Of a stretch of 64,000 bases of DNA, positions 1 to 10,010 are shown in pieces. A program made the translations under genes and the position numbers. Below the pieces are notes generated by a model, which was given only the letters and a program-made list of their open reading frames with translations, did no database searches and was not told where the DNA came from. The DNA comes from Amaurobius ferox (Eukaryota; Arthropoda; Arachnida; Araneae; Amaurobiidae). Each line of letters starts with the position of its first letter. The stretch's first letter is position 1. The stretch is taken from positions 124,023,649 through 124,087,648 of the forward strand of contig OX578140.1 of NCBI GenBank assembly GCA_951213105.1, in the 5' to 3' direction.

Positions 1-27
1 CAGTTCACATTTCACTCTTCACATTAC

Positions 28-543
28 TGTTAGGAACTTGTAAAATGCTCAGGAGTTTCTTCCCCCCCTCTCACTTTCGTCTTTTTGGAAGACCAGACGG
101 AGAAAACAGCCGTACAAGCAACCTTCCCTATAACGTGAATATAGGGTTGTCGGATACTGAAGTTCAGAAGGGGGTTACTAGATTTGACAATTTATCGGCA
201 ATTTGGCGACTTTTCGAAGGTTCGAGAAACACCTCGAAATAACCGATATTCTATGAAATTTGAGAGATTGCCAGAAGTTTCCCTAGAGAGTCTATAAAAG
301 AAGTCATCATTCAGTTGCAGGTCAGTTGATGTGATACGAGCTACATTGGACTGTGATTTTGTCAATGTTTTCAGAGCAGTATCGGTTGTTTTATGAAATT
401 GGTGGAGCATGTAAGTGCCGTTTGGTTGTATATTGTTCCTGTTTATGCTGGGTTCATAAATAAAAGTGTTAGGCATCCAGAAATTTTGACTCATACTTGT
501 ACCCTGAGCGTACACCCACGATTCCAGAGGATACGCCATAACA
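28..543 (+). mobile_element. Solo LTR (Gypsy-like size and TSD)
   Basis: A 516-bp unit starts TGTTAGG and ends CCATAACA, the TG...CA form of LTR ends. The 4-bp sequence TTAC lies directly on both sides (24-27 and 544-547), as expected for an integrase-made target duplication. A TATA box (TATAAAA, 293-299) is followed by an initiator-like TCATTCAGT, and AATAAA at 459-464 can serve for polyadenylation, giving a U3-R-U5 layout. No internal retrotransposon sequence adjoins it, so it is a solo LTR left by recombination. Diverged relatives lie at 17528-18005 (minus) and 23997-24555 (plus). A Gypsy origin is inferred from the 4-bp duplication only. Confidence 0.8.
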
Positions 544-547
544 TTAC

Positions 548-1229
548 TAACAAATTTAATAGCAATATATAGAGTACTAGCAAATATAATATTTAATTTA
601 AATTAAATACTCATAATTTTTATTACTAACATATTTTATTTTTTACATAAAATACAACTTTTATAATAAAAATTAAAAACCTATCTTTGGTATATGTTTG
701 GATAAAATAAAAATAAATAGAAAGAATCATCGTAAACTAGAATTTAAAATTTACAAAAGTAGTTGAAGCAGTAAATTCAATGAAACGGATGAGATTGCTC
801 ATTTTGGCGTAATAAATTAAACCTTGGTTTAATTTTTGCCAGTGCAGATCTTATAGCGATTTCTACTCGTGTATTTCTAAGACGGAAGTGGCGTTTTATT
901 TTTATGTGAATCATTGCCGAAAATGCTGATTCACATAAATAAGTTGTTGCAAATGATAAGAGAATTGCATTGACAATTCAGAGAGTAGTGGATATAATGT
1001 TTTCACATTATTCCAAAAAGTATTCAATGTTTACTTGTCAAACTCAATTTTAAGTTTTTTATCACCGCTAAATTTGAAAAATTCTTCTTTGCAGTTAGTT
1101 CAGTGGGAGATGTTTTGCATTTGCCATTTGTACATATTTAAGTTTTGTAATTTTGAGGAACTGAAAATGGTTTTTACTGTAGCGAAAATACTAGTTGATG
1201 CGATTTTTTTAAACTTGGTAGTTACGTCT
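548..1229. other. AT-rich stretch, nothing recognised
   Basis: This interval is AT-rich with short poly-A/T runs. I see no supported gene, RNA or repeat. Short open frames here lack any recognisable motif. Confidence 0.6.
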
Positions 1230-2397
1230 CTTGAGGGTTACTCTGATACTGATTAGATTGTGGCATGATTTGGAAAAATATAACCGACTTTACTTTACGA
1301 AATGGCCGTAAAGATCCTGAAAACGTGAAAAAAAGGATTAAAATTGCTGATATATATTAATAAAATATCTGATCTTCATATAATTTTTGACAACACAGTG
1401 AAGAAGAGTAACCACGTGACTCTAGGATGAATCGCTCTCGAGATATTATTTTTTTTACTTTCCCTGCAATACATGGTAATGTATAGGGAAAGTATTGGAA
1501 TCATGCCGAAAATTTCAACTCGAGTTTTCGACGGATCTACGCGTTTCGAGATCTCTAGAATGCAAAAATAACTATTTTTAGCGTGACATCTGTGTGTGTG
1601 TCTGTCTGTGCAGGTTTTGTATCCACTCTAACTAAGAAACTAATCGACCGAATTTCATAAAATTTGGTAGGTGAGTCACTTGTGGGCGAATCTGGTGCTG
1701 TTTTGGGTACGATTCGAGATAAAGGAACCCTCCTATTTTTGCGAAATGGTCCGCAAAAGCTTGTATCCACTCTACCTGAGAAACTAATGGACCGAATTTC
1801 ACAAAATTCGGTGGATAAGTCCCTTGTGGATTACCCTAGTGCTGATTAGATTTTGGTACGATTCGAAAAAATAACCTGTCTTTTTGTGCAAAATCCCGGC
1901 AAAAATCGTTGAAATCTAAAATAAGAAAACTACGTATGCTCAAATATATCCATTAAATGTTTGTTTTATACGTAATTTTTAACGATGAAAGGAATAAGAC
2001 CAACCCCATTACACTAGGGCTAGCCGTTCTGGAGGTATCTTAATTTTTTCATATTTTCTCTACGTCATCTTTGAAAATAAGTCCAGTTACCAAATGAGAA
2101 CGAAAATTGAATTAAAAGTGATTTAAATTTAATTAAAATAAAGTGAACGTGGATGTAAGTCTACAGGGAAAGTAGTGTGCTGCCCACATCAGATTTTTTA
2201 TTTTGAAGAGTTGAAGACTTTAAAGTGCATGAAGTTGCCAAATGAAACGAACATGAATTTAAACTGTAAATTGGATGTAATATCAGGAAATTATCCACGT
2301 TATTTTCTGCAATTAAACTCAGTTTAACGCATTATGACATAAAAAATAAGAAATTGAATTTGAATTTGCAGAGAAAGTCATGTGCTGCCTATATCAT
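1230..2397 (+). mobile_element. Family-B repeat copy B0, split by a nested copy
   Basis: The 3' half of a family-B element lies at about 1230-1452. It resumes at about 2198 and runs to the family 3' terminus (GTGCTGCC, then CATATCA) near 2397. The interruption is a complete second copy of the same family. The break lies in a T-run after CGAGATATT. The family pattern ends in AGTCATGTGCTGCCCACAT, whose ATGTG/CACAT halves form a 5-bp stem. Confidence 0.7.
1453..2197 (+). mobile_element. Family-B Helentron-like repeat B1, nested in B0
   Basis: It begins with a terminal inverted pair (TACTTTCCCTGCAATACAT facing ATGTATAGGGAAAGTA). Next come a conserved CGAGTTTTCGACGG block and a short TG/TCTG microsatellite near 1590-1610. 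Two direct repeats of an ACCGAATTT...AAATTCGGT inverted motif follow. It ends with GGGAAAGTAGTGTGCTGCC and CACATCAGA. The 5' hairpin, internal microsatellite, subterminal repeat and 3' hairpin resemble non-autonomous Helentrons (DINE-1 type). No coding capacity is seen. The class assignment is inference. Confidence 0.65.
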
Positions 2398-3152
2398 ATA
2401 TTTTTACTTTCCCTGCAATACATGGTAATGTATAGGGAAAGTATTGGAATCATGTCGAAAATCACAACCCGAGTTTTCGACGGATCTACACGTTTCAAGA
2501 CCTCTAGAATACGAAAAACCATTTTTAGCGTGACGTCTGTGGCGTGTGTCTGTCTGTGTGTGCAGATCTTGTATCCACTCTAACTAAAAAACTAATGGAC
2601 CGAATTTCACAAAATTTTGTAGGTAAGCCACTTGTCAGCGAGTCTAGTGCTGATTAGTTTTGAGTACGATTTGGAATAAAAGAACAGGCCTTTTTTTGCG
2701 AAATGGCCCGCAGAAGCTTGCATCCACTCTAACTGAAAAACAAATGGACCGAATTTCACAAAATTCGGTAGATGAGTCAGTTGTGGGTTACCCTGGTGCT
2801 GATTAGATTTTGGTATGATTCGGAAAAAAATGACCTGCCTTTTTTTGCAAAATGGCCCACAAAAATCGTCCAAATCTAAACTAAAGAACTGGGTATACTC
2901 AAATATATCCATTAAATGCTGATTTAATACGTAATTTTTAACGACGAAAAGAATAAGACCAACCCATTACACCAGGACTAGCCGTTCTCGAGATATTTTA
3001 GTTTTTCGTACTTTCCCTACGCCACCTTTGGAAATAAGCCCGGTTACAGAATGAGAACGGAAATTGAATTAAAAGTGAAATAAATTTAATTAAAATAAAG
3101 AGAACGTTAATATAAGTCTGCAGGGAAAGTCATGTGCTGCTCACATCAGATT
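2398..3152 (+). mobile_element. Family-B Helentron-like repeat B2
   Basis: This is a second near-complete family-B copy, starting TACTTTCCCTGCAATACAT and ending GTGCTGCTCACATCAGA. It lies directly behind the end of B0, so three copies occupy about 1.9 kb. It is collinear with B1, with clear point divergence. No protein is encoded; the open frames inside are fortuitous. Confidence 0.7.
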
Positions 3153-3157
3153 TTTTA

Positions 3158-3297
3158 TATTGTATTTGTCATGTAGAAAACATCGATTTTTTAAAAGGCA
3201 GTCAAAATTCAATATCCAGGGTCAGTTCTGGCACATCCTGGGATTCATTAGACCTGGCCCTTTAGCTTAAAATGGATTTTGAACTACTACAGACATA
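3158..3297 (-). repeat. SINE family E, 3' part (split by the palindrome)
   Basis: The left fragment of a tRNA-derived SINE matches 27440-27580. The element continues at 15384 on the other side of the 12-kb palindrome. Removing 3298-15383 and one GACATA restores the collinear order seen in the uninterrupted copy. Confidence 0.75.
3292..3297. repeat. Target-site duplication, left copy
   Basis: GACATA directly precedes the AGTAG terminus of the palindrome and recurs at 15384-15389. The paralogous SINE at 27440-27740 has only one equivalent position, with no duplication. Confidence 0.8.
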
Positions 3298-3660
3298 AGT
3301 AGTTATAAAAGGGGCGTTCTGCGGCGGATCGGGGAGGTGGCTCAGTGTGGCTCAGGAGGAGAGGCCCTCTTTGGGAGGGAATTTCCCTCTTTGGAGTGGA
3401 TCCTCTTTGGGAGGATGCCTCTTTGGAGTGTCTTCCCTCTTTTGAGAGGAAGCTCCTCTCAGAGGGTCTTGAGACCCCCAGGAGGGAGGATGCCCCCCTC
3501 CCCTCTTTTGGAAGTTTGGTGAGGCGGCACAACACCGGATGCCTCTCTTGGGAGGATGCCTCTTTCCTAGTATTGCGAAAGATGTCAAGAGGGCAATTGC
3601 GAAAGTCTTTCAGAGAGGCCTGATGACTCATACGGAGTGAGTTTCACTCTTGAGAGTGAA
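3298..3660. repeat. GC-rich left terminus of the palindrome with short inverted repeats
   Basis: It begins AGTAGTTATAAAAGGGGCG. Many variants of CCTCTTTGGGAGG and its complement follow at about 3360-3560, making overlapping short stems. The GC content contrasts sharply with the AT-rich interior. The same block, inverted, ends the right arm (about 15020-15383). The left copy has an extra 10-bp duplication (GGCTCAGTGT). Long open frames here arise from the repeated motif and low stop density and are not genes. Confidence 0.7.
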
Positions 3661-3908
3661 TGTCACAATCGCTGACTGACCCTTGACCTGAGGAAGAAGT
3701 TTCAAGGGATGTCGCAATCGATGACTGAGCATCACACAATCTGGAAATGACGTGTGGCAATCAGCGATTGATAACCTTAGAAGTGACCTTTGACAAGAAC
3801 ACACGTCCTCCCTCTCTGCTGGTCAGCGACAGACTGAAAGATCTTATCAGCGTGAAGTAGTTAAAGCGCCCTCTGGCGAATTTTGATGAAGTGCTGCCAT
3901 CTATCGGC

Positions 3909-4040
3909 ATTTTTTTTTTTTTTTTTTTCCAAAAGAAATTAATGTTTCACTTGTCAGGAGCTGGATTCGATCTTGGGTCCAACTGATTAGAAGCCGCGCG
4001 TCTTACCGCTGTGCCAAAGCACCCGTGCTTTATAGGCAGT
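3909..4040 (-). repeat. tRNA-Arg-like SINE in left arm
   Basis: On the minus strand, a Pol III A-box-like segment (TTGGCACAGCGGTAAGACGC) is followed by CTTCTAATC at the anticodon loop and a B box (GATCGAATCC). A 3' oligo-A tract follows, seen as poly-T at 3910-3928. The CTTCTAA loop suggests descent from tRNA-Arg(TCT). The anticodon stem is mismatched, so it is a SINE or tRNA relic, not a working tRNA. The mirror copy is at 14650-14781. Confidence 0.6.
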
Positions 4041-4179
4041 TAACTTCGAAGTGTACCTTATCAGTGGAAGTTAGATTATTTTTCAAAGTTCATTCGAATA
4101 GCGATGCAAGGGTGCGTTTTAAAACAGAATGTTACGGAGTGAATATAAATATGTATATTATAACATTATGATTTTTTTT

Positions 4180-4915
4180 TTAAAACAAATGTATACACAA
4201 ACTTTAAAAACACGAATGTAATAATTAGCTAAAATTGTATTCAGTGGATTTTTTTTTTTTTTAAATAAATCAATACGATTTTTATAATAATAACGAAATG
4301 ATTTCGAATGTTTAAAAACAAATTGATTACGGATTTCCAATGAACACACAATTTGTGTTCAGTGGACACACAAATTGTGTTCAATGAATACGATTCGACC
4401 ATTTTAAGTGTTGTGTATCTAAAAACAAATGTATACACAAACTTTAAAAACACGAATGTAATAATTAGCTAAAATTGTATTCAGTGGATTTTTTTTTTTT
4501 TTTAAATAAATCTAACTATCAATATAATTTTTTTTAAAAATGATTTGAATACACCCAAGTATAGTTACGCATTTTCAAAATGGTGTTAAGTGAATAGCAT
4601 TCGACCATTCTGAGTGTTGTGTATCTAAAAACAAATGTATACACAAACTTTAAAAACATGAATGTAATACATAGCTGAAATTATGTTTTGTGAATAGGAT
4701 TCGACCCTTTCAAGTGTTGTGTATCTAAAAACAAATGTATACACAAACTTTAAAAACATGAATGTAATACATAGCTGAAATTATGTTTTGTGAACAGGAT
4801 TCGACCCTTTCAAGTGTTGTGTATCTAAAAACAAATGTATACACAAACTTTAAAAACATGAATGTAATACATAGCTGAAATTATGTTTTGTGAACAGGAT
4901 TCGACCATTCTAAGT
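4180..4915. repeat. Tandem array with 100-bp units, left arm
   Basis: Units contain ATACACAAACTTTAAAAACA and GATTCGACC. Three to four adjacent units (about 4510-4910) are nearly identical at 100-bp spacing. Outer units are more diverged and carry ATTTGTGT/ACACAAAT inverted repeats. The mirror array is at 13778-14515. Confidence 0.75.
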
Positions 4916-4982
4916 GTGTGTGTGATTTTTAAAAAATAAATCTAACAGTATATAAAAATAATAATGAAAATTAGAACTCACG

Positions 4983-5100
4983 GAACGACGTCTTCACTAC
5001 CCGCTGGTCAAACTTCAAATGAGTGATACACTCTCATTACGCTATTAAAAATTAGATATTATCTATAATGACGTCAGCAGTATGAGGTGTTGCCACCTAT
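4983..5100 (-). promoter_or_regulatory. Repeated promoter-like module 3, left arm
   Basis: A perfect CRE-type TGACGTCA (5069-5076) lies next to TTATCT-like and ATTAAAAATTAGAT words and the inverted word GAGTGATACACTC. A related block occurs at 5855-5945 and a looser one near the centre (9120-9271). No ORF follows it outward, so it may be a promoter whose gene was lost. Function is inference. Confidence 0.4.
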
Positions 5101-5854
5101 TTTTTCTAATAATATATTTTAATAGTTGGATACTTCAAGGGTCTGATTTGGTACACCTAATCTGAAATACATCATTTTAATGATATTACGCATTGAATAT
5201 GATTCGGCCATTTTTAAAATGGTGGATGTAATTGAAATATCGAAGTTTAGAATTTAACAAACTAACGAATTTTCACCCCCAAAAATTTTAGCATTCAGTT
5301 TAAATAAAACCCAATGAATATGATATCACCATTTTAACATCGTAATTTTACTACCATTATAGAACTTAGAAGTGAGTGTACATTATTTTTTTCAGGACAC
5401 CAACACATTTTAAAATCTATTGAATAGGAATAGGAATATTGAATAGGAATAGGAACACCAGGTATTAAAACCTGCTAAACATGAAACGAGTAAGTATTGT
5501 GTGAGATTTTATCACACTAACTTTCAAACTTTTTAAATTTTTAAAAATGTCCGAAATAGTTGTATTTCATCGGTAGACATAAATTGTATGGAACACATTT
5601 TTATGAAAAAAATATCTGTTTCGACAGCTTTTAAAAATAGATTTCTACAGTTGCACACTACGGTTCTAGAATTTTCTAAATACGAATCGACTGTTTGAAC
5701 TACCAATGGTGGTTTTACCGATGCAAATATTTACAGGACAAATATTTCAATGAAACCGAACTTACTTGAAGCTTCTAAGTTTGAATATTTAGAATCATTT
5801 CATATAATTTTTATATTCACATTGAAAATAGTTAACAAAATTGGAACTCACAGA

Positions 5855-5945
5855 GCGACAACTTACTGTCCACACTCCAAATGAGTGATACACTCTTATT
5901 ACATTATTAAAAATTAGATCTTATCTATAATGATGTCATTATGTT
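5855..5945 (-). promoter_or_regulatory. Repeated promoter-like module 2, left arm
   Basis: It shares GAGTGATACACTC, ATTAAAAATTAGAT and TTATCTATAATG with 4983-5100. Its CRE-like site is the one-base variant TGATGTCA (5931-5938). A GTAAGT splice-donor-like word lies in the flanking outward sequence, as in the central module. The mirror is at about 12738-12830. Confidence 0.4.
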
Positions 5946-6659
5946 GCCATACTGCCACCACACAATTATTCTTTCCAAATTATGCATTTTTTTTTCTTTT
6001 TTCTTTTTAATAACTTGCTACTGTCTTATGCTATCCATTTTTTTTTTCATATAAGCAGATATTCCATATACCTTCTAAATGTTAAGTTGTAATTTAAAAA
6101 AAAAGCATTAGAGGTGTATTTTACGTCTGAATTCGTCCAAGTGGAAATCCGACAATTGCAAATGCATGATTGCATCCTCACATTTCAATAGACACCACTA
6201 AAATGTGTGGATCTTATTTTGAAAAAGCTGCTCTCAGAAAGAATATGTATATGAATACATATTTTTCATAAATATACCCCCTCCCCCCACAATACACACA
6301 TCATGCAGGCCAAACACTCACCCAGAATACATTCCAAATCGGCTCTATAGCTTATCGCGCTTATCAGTGTAACAGATAGTGACCCAAAGTTCATGTTCGC
6401 AAAGCGAGTTAATTGCAATGTTATTGTTTTAAGCAGTTCCCATATTTAAATGAAAAATTTATCAAATTATACAATACATACAAGAGCTGGAAGATCTTAG
6501 CATATCAATATTATAGAATACTCACGAATGTTTTTTTTTTTTCCCCATTTAAAATTATCAAATTTTAATGCAATTTGACAAAAATTGCACAATACTTAGT
6601 GTATGACTATCAAATAAGAGCTAGGTTTTATTGTTACAACAACGTTTAAGATCATTAAA

Positions 6660-6663
6660 CGAG

Positions 6664-6694
<31 letters not shown>

Positions 6695-6700
6695 AGAAGA
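6660..6700. repeat. TA/T microsatellite in left arm
   Basis: A short (TA)n run is followed by a T-run. The mirror lies near 11985-12015. Low-complexity sequence, no function assigned. Confidence 0.7.
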
Positions 6701-7516
6701 ATAGTATATAACTTACTGTTTTTAAGGATAGGTGATTGTTAACATTGAATTTAAATGAATGAGTGACCCTCTGAGACAAGTACAGTACACTGCAATAACA
6801 TTAAAAAATATGAAAGATATGCAATTAACACCTTAAAAGAAACATGTAATGAGTTTTGATATCTTAATACGAGACATTATTGACATGCACATAGAAATGT
6901 CACAATTTTGTGGCTGTAGGCGCTCCATAAGACCCCTCTGCTCTTAATAAATGATCCCATTTGAATGTACATATTTAACAACACACAGAAAATGACAGGA
7001 CCACAACAAAATTTTACACCTATTACAGAATAACTCCCAACTTCGTAGATTTTTAAGAAACTACAGTCGAATTTTCACCGATTCTTAGAGATTGAAACAC
7101 AGCATTGTTTATGAATCTTCATACTTTAGAGAATGGAACATAAATTAGCATTTATTTTGAATGAATTCAGAATTTTGACATTGATTATAAATTTATGATT
7201 TAAACTCTGTAAAGTGTAAATATCTTTTGTCATGAAACTCACACTGTAGACATTTGATATGATTCGAATAAACCTATTTTTAATTTTTTATATTTTATTT
7301 TAAAAAGTGAGATTAGTAAACCTGTTACACTTGAATGCATAGATACATAACTCACAACAATATAACATTTCTTAAATGGAACATGCTAAAAAAAAAAAAA
7401 AATTAGCTAATGAGTATAAATAAGGAATTCAATTTGAAAGATAAAAACCATTTAATGAATCTATTATTAATGAAATACACATTAACCATTATCACTTGTA
7501 CATTTAAACAAATAAG

Positions 7517-8668
7517 TTAAAATAATTTCCTTATCGCACTTTCATAGTCCTCTGATTTGAATGACTCGAAAAAATTTCTATCATAGCAGTAAAAGACTTC
7601 TTCACCACGCAACAAAACTTTCTTAGCAATGTTATTAATGTCAAGATTTAGAAGTACTTGTTCAGACACTCTGTCAAACATTTGTAATGGAGTGCTGTAA
7701 AGACATTCATGGTAACTTAAATCTTCAACTTGACCAACACAGCCAACACATTTGAAAAGTTTTCTTACATGACACATGACGTTGTCATGAATACAAGAGA
7801 TTAATTGTTCGAATGCAAAATTTTTGTCACAAATAAGTGATGGTAGAAAGGTTATAGTGTTCTTTATTTTTAATATTTGAGCAGGAAGCCACTCTATAAA
7901 TATACTTTCTCGAAGATGTATACTAATGTTGTTAACACTATTCTGTAAACATGCTATTTGATTTTTATCTAAGGTAATATGACACTGTGTTAGACAAAAT
8001 TTTGAATCATATAATTGAATTATTTTCTGCAGATGCAATTTTCCGTTGTCATTGAAACAGAACAACTCATTGCGACTGACGAAAGAGGTATCTGCATATA
8101 GAATATTGAACGACCACAATTTTTGAGAAAATTCACTCCATGTAGCCGGTGACAGTGTAACACCTTCACGCGTAGGCTGTAATTCATTTCGATCGTTAGA
8201 GATATATTTCCATATATACACTTTTAACTTCCCATGACGAAGTTTCAAATACACATACACATTAGAACCTAAATGCCAACGACGGAGTGCATCTTGCATA
8301 AAATCTGAAGAAGTAGATTCAGTCGAAACTGATTCTGCATTGGAAGATAACAGTCCACTATGTGTTAGAGCACAAGAAAGCAGATCATGAGTTGAGTTTT
8401 CAACCTCGGTGAGAACTTGTGAATTGACAACGGTAGATGTTTCTGCTGGGGTTTTGGAAGACATAAGATAGGTTTCTAACCAATCCACAGCAAATTTTTG
8501 TGAGGGTGAATTAATCACATCTGAAACAATGTCCACAGATTTTGTTTCTTCTAGGGCAGGAACAGTCAACTCCGCACTATTTACACTAGAAATTATTTGC
8601 TCGAGTGATGGCATACTTTGAATTTTAGACATTCTTTTTAGATAGTAACATCCAACTACGACATTCAC
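7517..8668 (-). CDS. PC4-like domain protein of palindromic element, left copy
   Basis: An intact 383-codon frame translates identically to the copy at 10011-11162. Residues about 132-185 resemble the PC4/p15 single-stranded-DNA-binding fold: a basic start (RRWHLG), strands VYVYLKL and GKLKVYIWKY, then PTREGVTLSPATWSEF, matching the PC4 pattern of KPxKKGIxLxPxxWxxL. Residues about 207-247 (GKLHLQKIIQLYD...ITLDKNQIACL) may be a second, degenerate PC4-like unit. A Cys/His cluster, C307-x2-C310...H320-x-C322, could bind zinc. The N-terminal ~130 residues are Ser/Thr-rich and probably disordered. Met13 (MSKIQSMPS) is a plausible alternative start. If PC4-like, it may bind single-stranded DNA during replication or act in transcription of the element; that role is inference. 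No relative identified with certainty. Confidence 0.7.
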   Translation of the reverse strand: MNVVVGCYYLKRMSKIQSMPSLEQIISSVNSAELTVPALEETKSVDIVSDVINSPSQKFAVDWLETYLMSSKTPAETSTVVNSQVLTEVENSTHDLLSCALTHSGLLSSNAESVSTESTSSDFMQDALRRWHLGSNVYVYLKLRHGKLKVYIWKYISNDRNELQPTREGVTLSPATWSEFSQKLWSFNILYADTSFVSRNELFCFNDNGKLHLQKIIQLYDSKFCLTQCHITLDKNQIACLQNSVNNISIHLRESIFIEWLPAQILKIKNTITFLPSLICDKNFAFEQLISCIHDNVMCHVRKLFKCVGCVGQVEDLSYHECLYSTPLQMFDRVSEQVLLNLDINNIAKKVLLRGEEVFYCYDRNFFESFKSEDYESAIRKLF

Positions 8669-9119
8669 AGTATAAGATTTATTTTTAAAACACTAACATC
8701 TTAAAACATTATAATTCTGTCACAGCTATGAGCGAAGCAAACCTATCCACACAACGTCCAAAGTTGAAATGACTTATCAAACAACTTCATAAGTATAATC
8801 ACGTAACCTAAATAGAGTGTCGTGTGCAAACAGATCACATAAGATATGAAGTGATTAGAACTTATAATTTTTAATGAATCGTACAACATTAGATTGTGGT
8901 AAATACAATTGTTATCTACATGAGAAAATTTCTATATTATTTCATTCAGCTTCGAAATCATAGAGTGAAAATATGTACCAAACTTACTTAAAGTTCCGAA
9001 TTTTAAATCACATTAACATTATATACTTAGAAAAATTTTATATATATTTTTATAACTTTAGGTGATATGTATCACGCGGAATATACAAGAATAACTACCA
9101 AAAACACGAAAATAACTAA

Positions 9120-9560
9120 CAGTATGAGGCCTTCACAAGTCGGCATCCAAACTAGAAATGAACGATAAACACACTAATTGCAACAATTAGATGAGAGCTT
9201 ATCAGTTCTTATCTTATCTAAGATTCCACATAAAATGACGTCATCACTCCAAAGTTCACAAGATGACGTCATTGGTCCAAGGTTCGCAAGATAGCCATTT
9301 AGCCTTTTAAAATTAAGAAGTAATTAAAAATCGATAGTAATTAAAAACATTTTAATTACTTCTTAATTTTAAAAGGCTAAATGGCTATCTTGCGAACCTT
9401 GGACCAATGACGTCATCTTGTGAACTTTGGAGTGATGACGTCATTTTATGTGGAATCTTAGATAAGATAAGAACTGATAAGCTCTCATCTAATTGTTGCA
9501 ATTAGTGTGTTTATCGTTCATTTCTAGTTTGGATGCCGACTTGTGAAGGCCTCATACTGT
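9120..9560. promoter_or_regulatory. Central bidirectional promoter-like region
   Basis: Four perfect TGACGTCA sites lie symmetrically at 9236-9243, 9264-9271, 9408-9415 and 9436-9443, two per arm. Repeated TTATCT/AGATAA words sit nearby (for example 9205-9220 and mirror). The two identical genes diverge from here, so one symmetrical promoter could drive both. CRE/AP-1-type and GATA-type binding is inferred from the words only. Confidence 0.5.
9330..9349. other. Spacer at palindrome centre with duplicated arm tip
   Basis: The arms end at 9329 and 9350. The spacer contains a second copy of the arm tip: GTAATTAAAA occurs at 9320-9329 and again at about 9337-9346, before ACA and the pairing TTTTAATTAC (9350-9359). 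The right arm can pair with either copy, giving either a 20-nt or a 3-nt loop. Confidence 0.8.
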
Positions 9561-10010
9561 TAGTTATTTTCGTGTTTTTGGTAGTTATTCTTGTATATTC
9601 CGCGTGATACATATCACCTAAAGTTATAAAAATATATATAAAATTTTTCTAAGTATATAATGTTAATGTGATTTAAAATTCGGAACTTTAAGTAAGTTTG
9701 GTACATATTTTCACTCTATGATTTCGAAGCTGAATGAAATAATATAGAAATTTTCTCATGTAGATAACAATTGTATTTACCACAATCTAATGTTGTACGA
9801 TTCATTAAAAATTATAAGTTCTAATCACTTCATATCTTATGTGATCTGTTTGCACACGACACTCTATTTAGGTTACGTGATTATACTTATGAAGTTGTTT
9901 GATAAGTCATTTCAACTTTGGACGTTGTGTGGATAGGTTTGCTTCGCTCATAGCTGTGACAGAATTATAATGTTTTAAGATGTTAGTGTTTTAAAAATAA
10001 ATCTTATACT

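Noticed and set aside
192..539. 115-codon minus-strand frame at the window start
   Set aside because: It lies entirely in the LTR, antisense to its TATA and polyadenylation signals, and is not preserved in the other LTR copies.
4158..4453. Small frames of 63 and 70 codons in the tandem arrays
   Set aside because: They follow AT-rich repeat units, are Lys/Ile/Phe-rich and show no domain.
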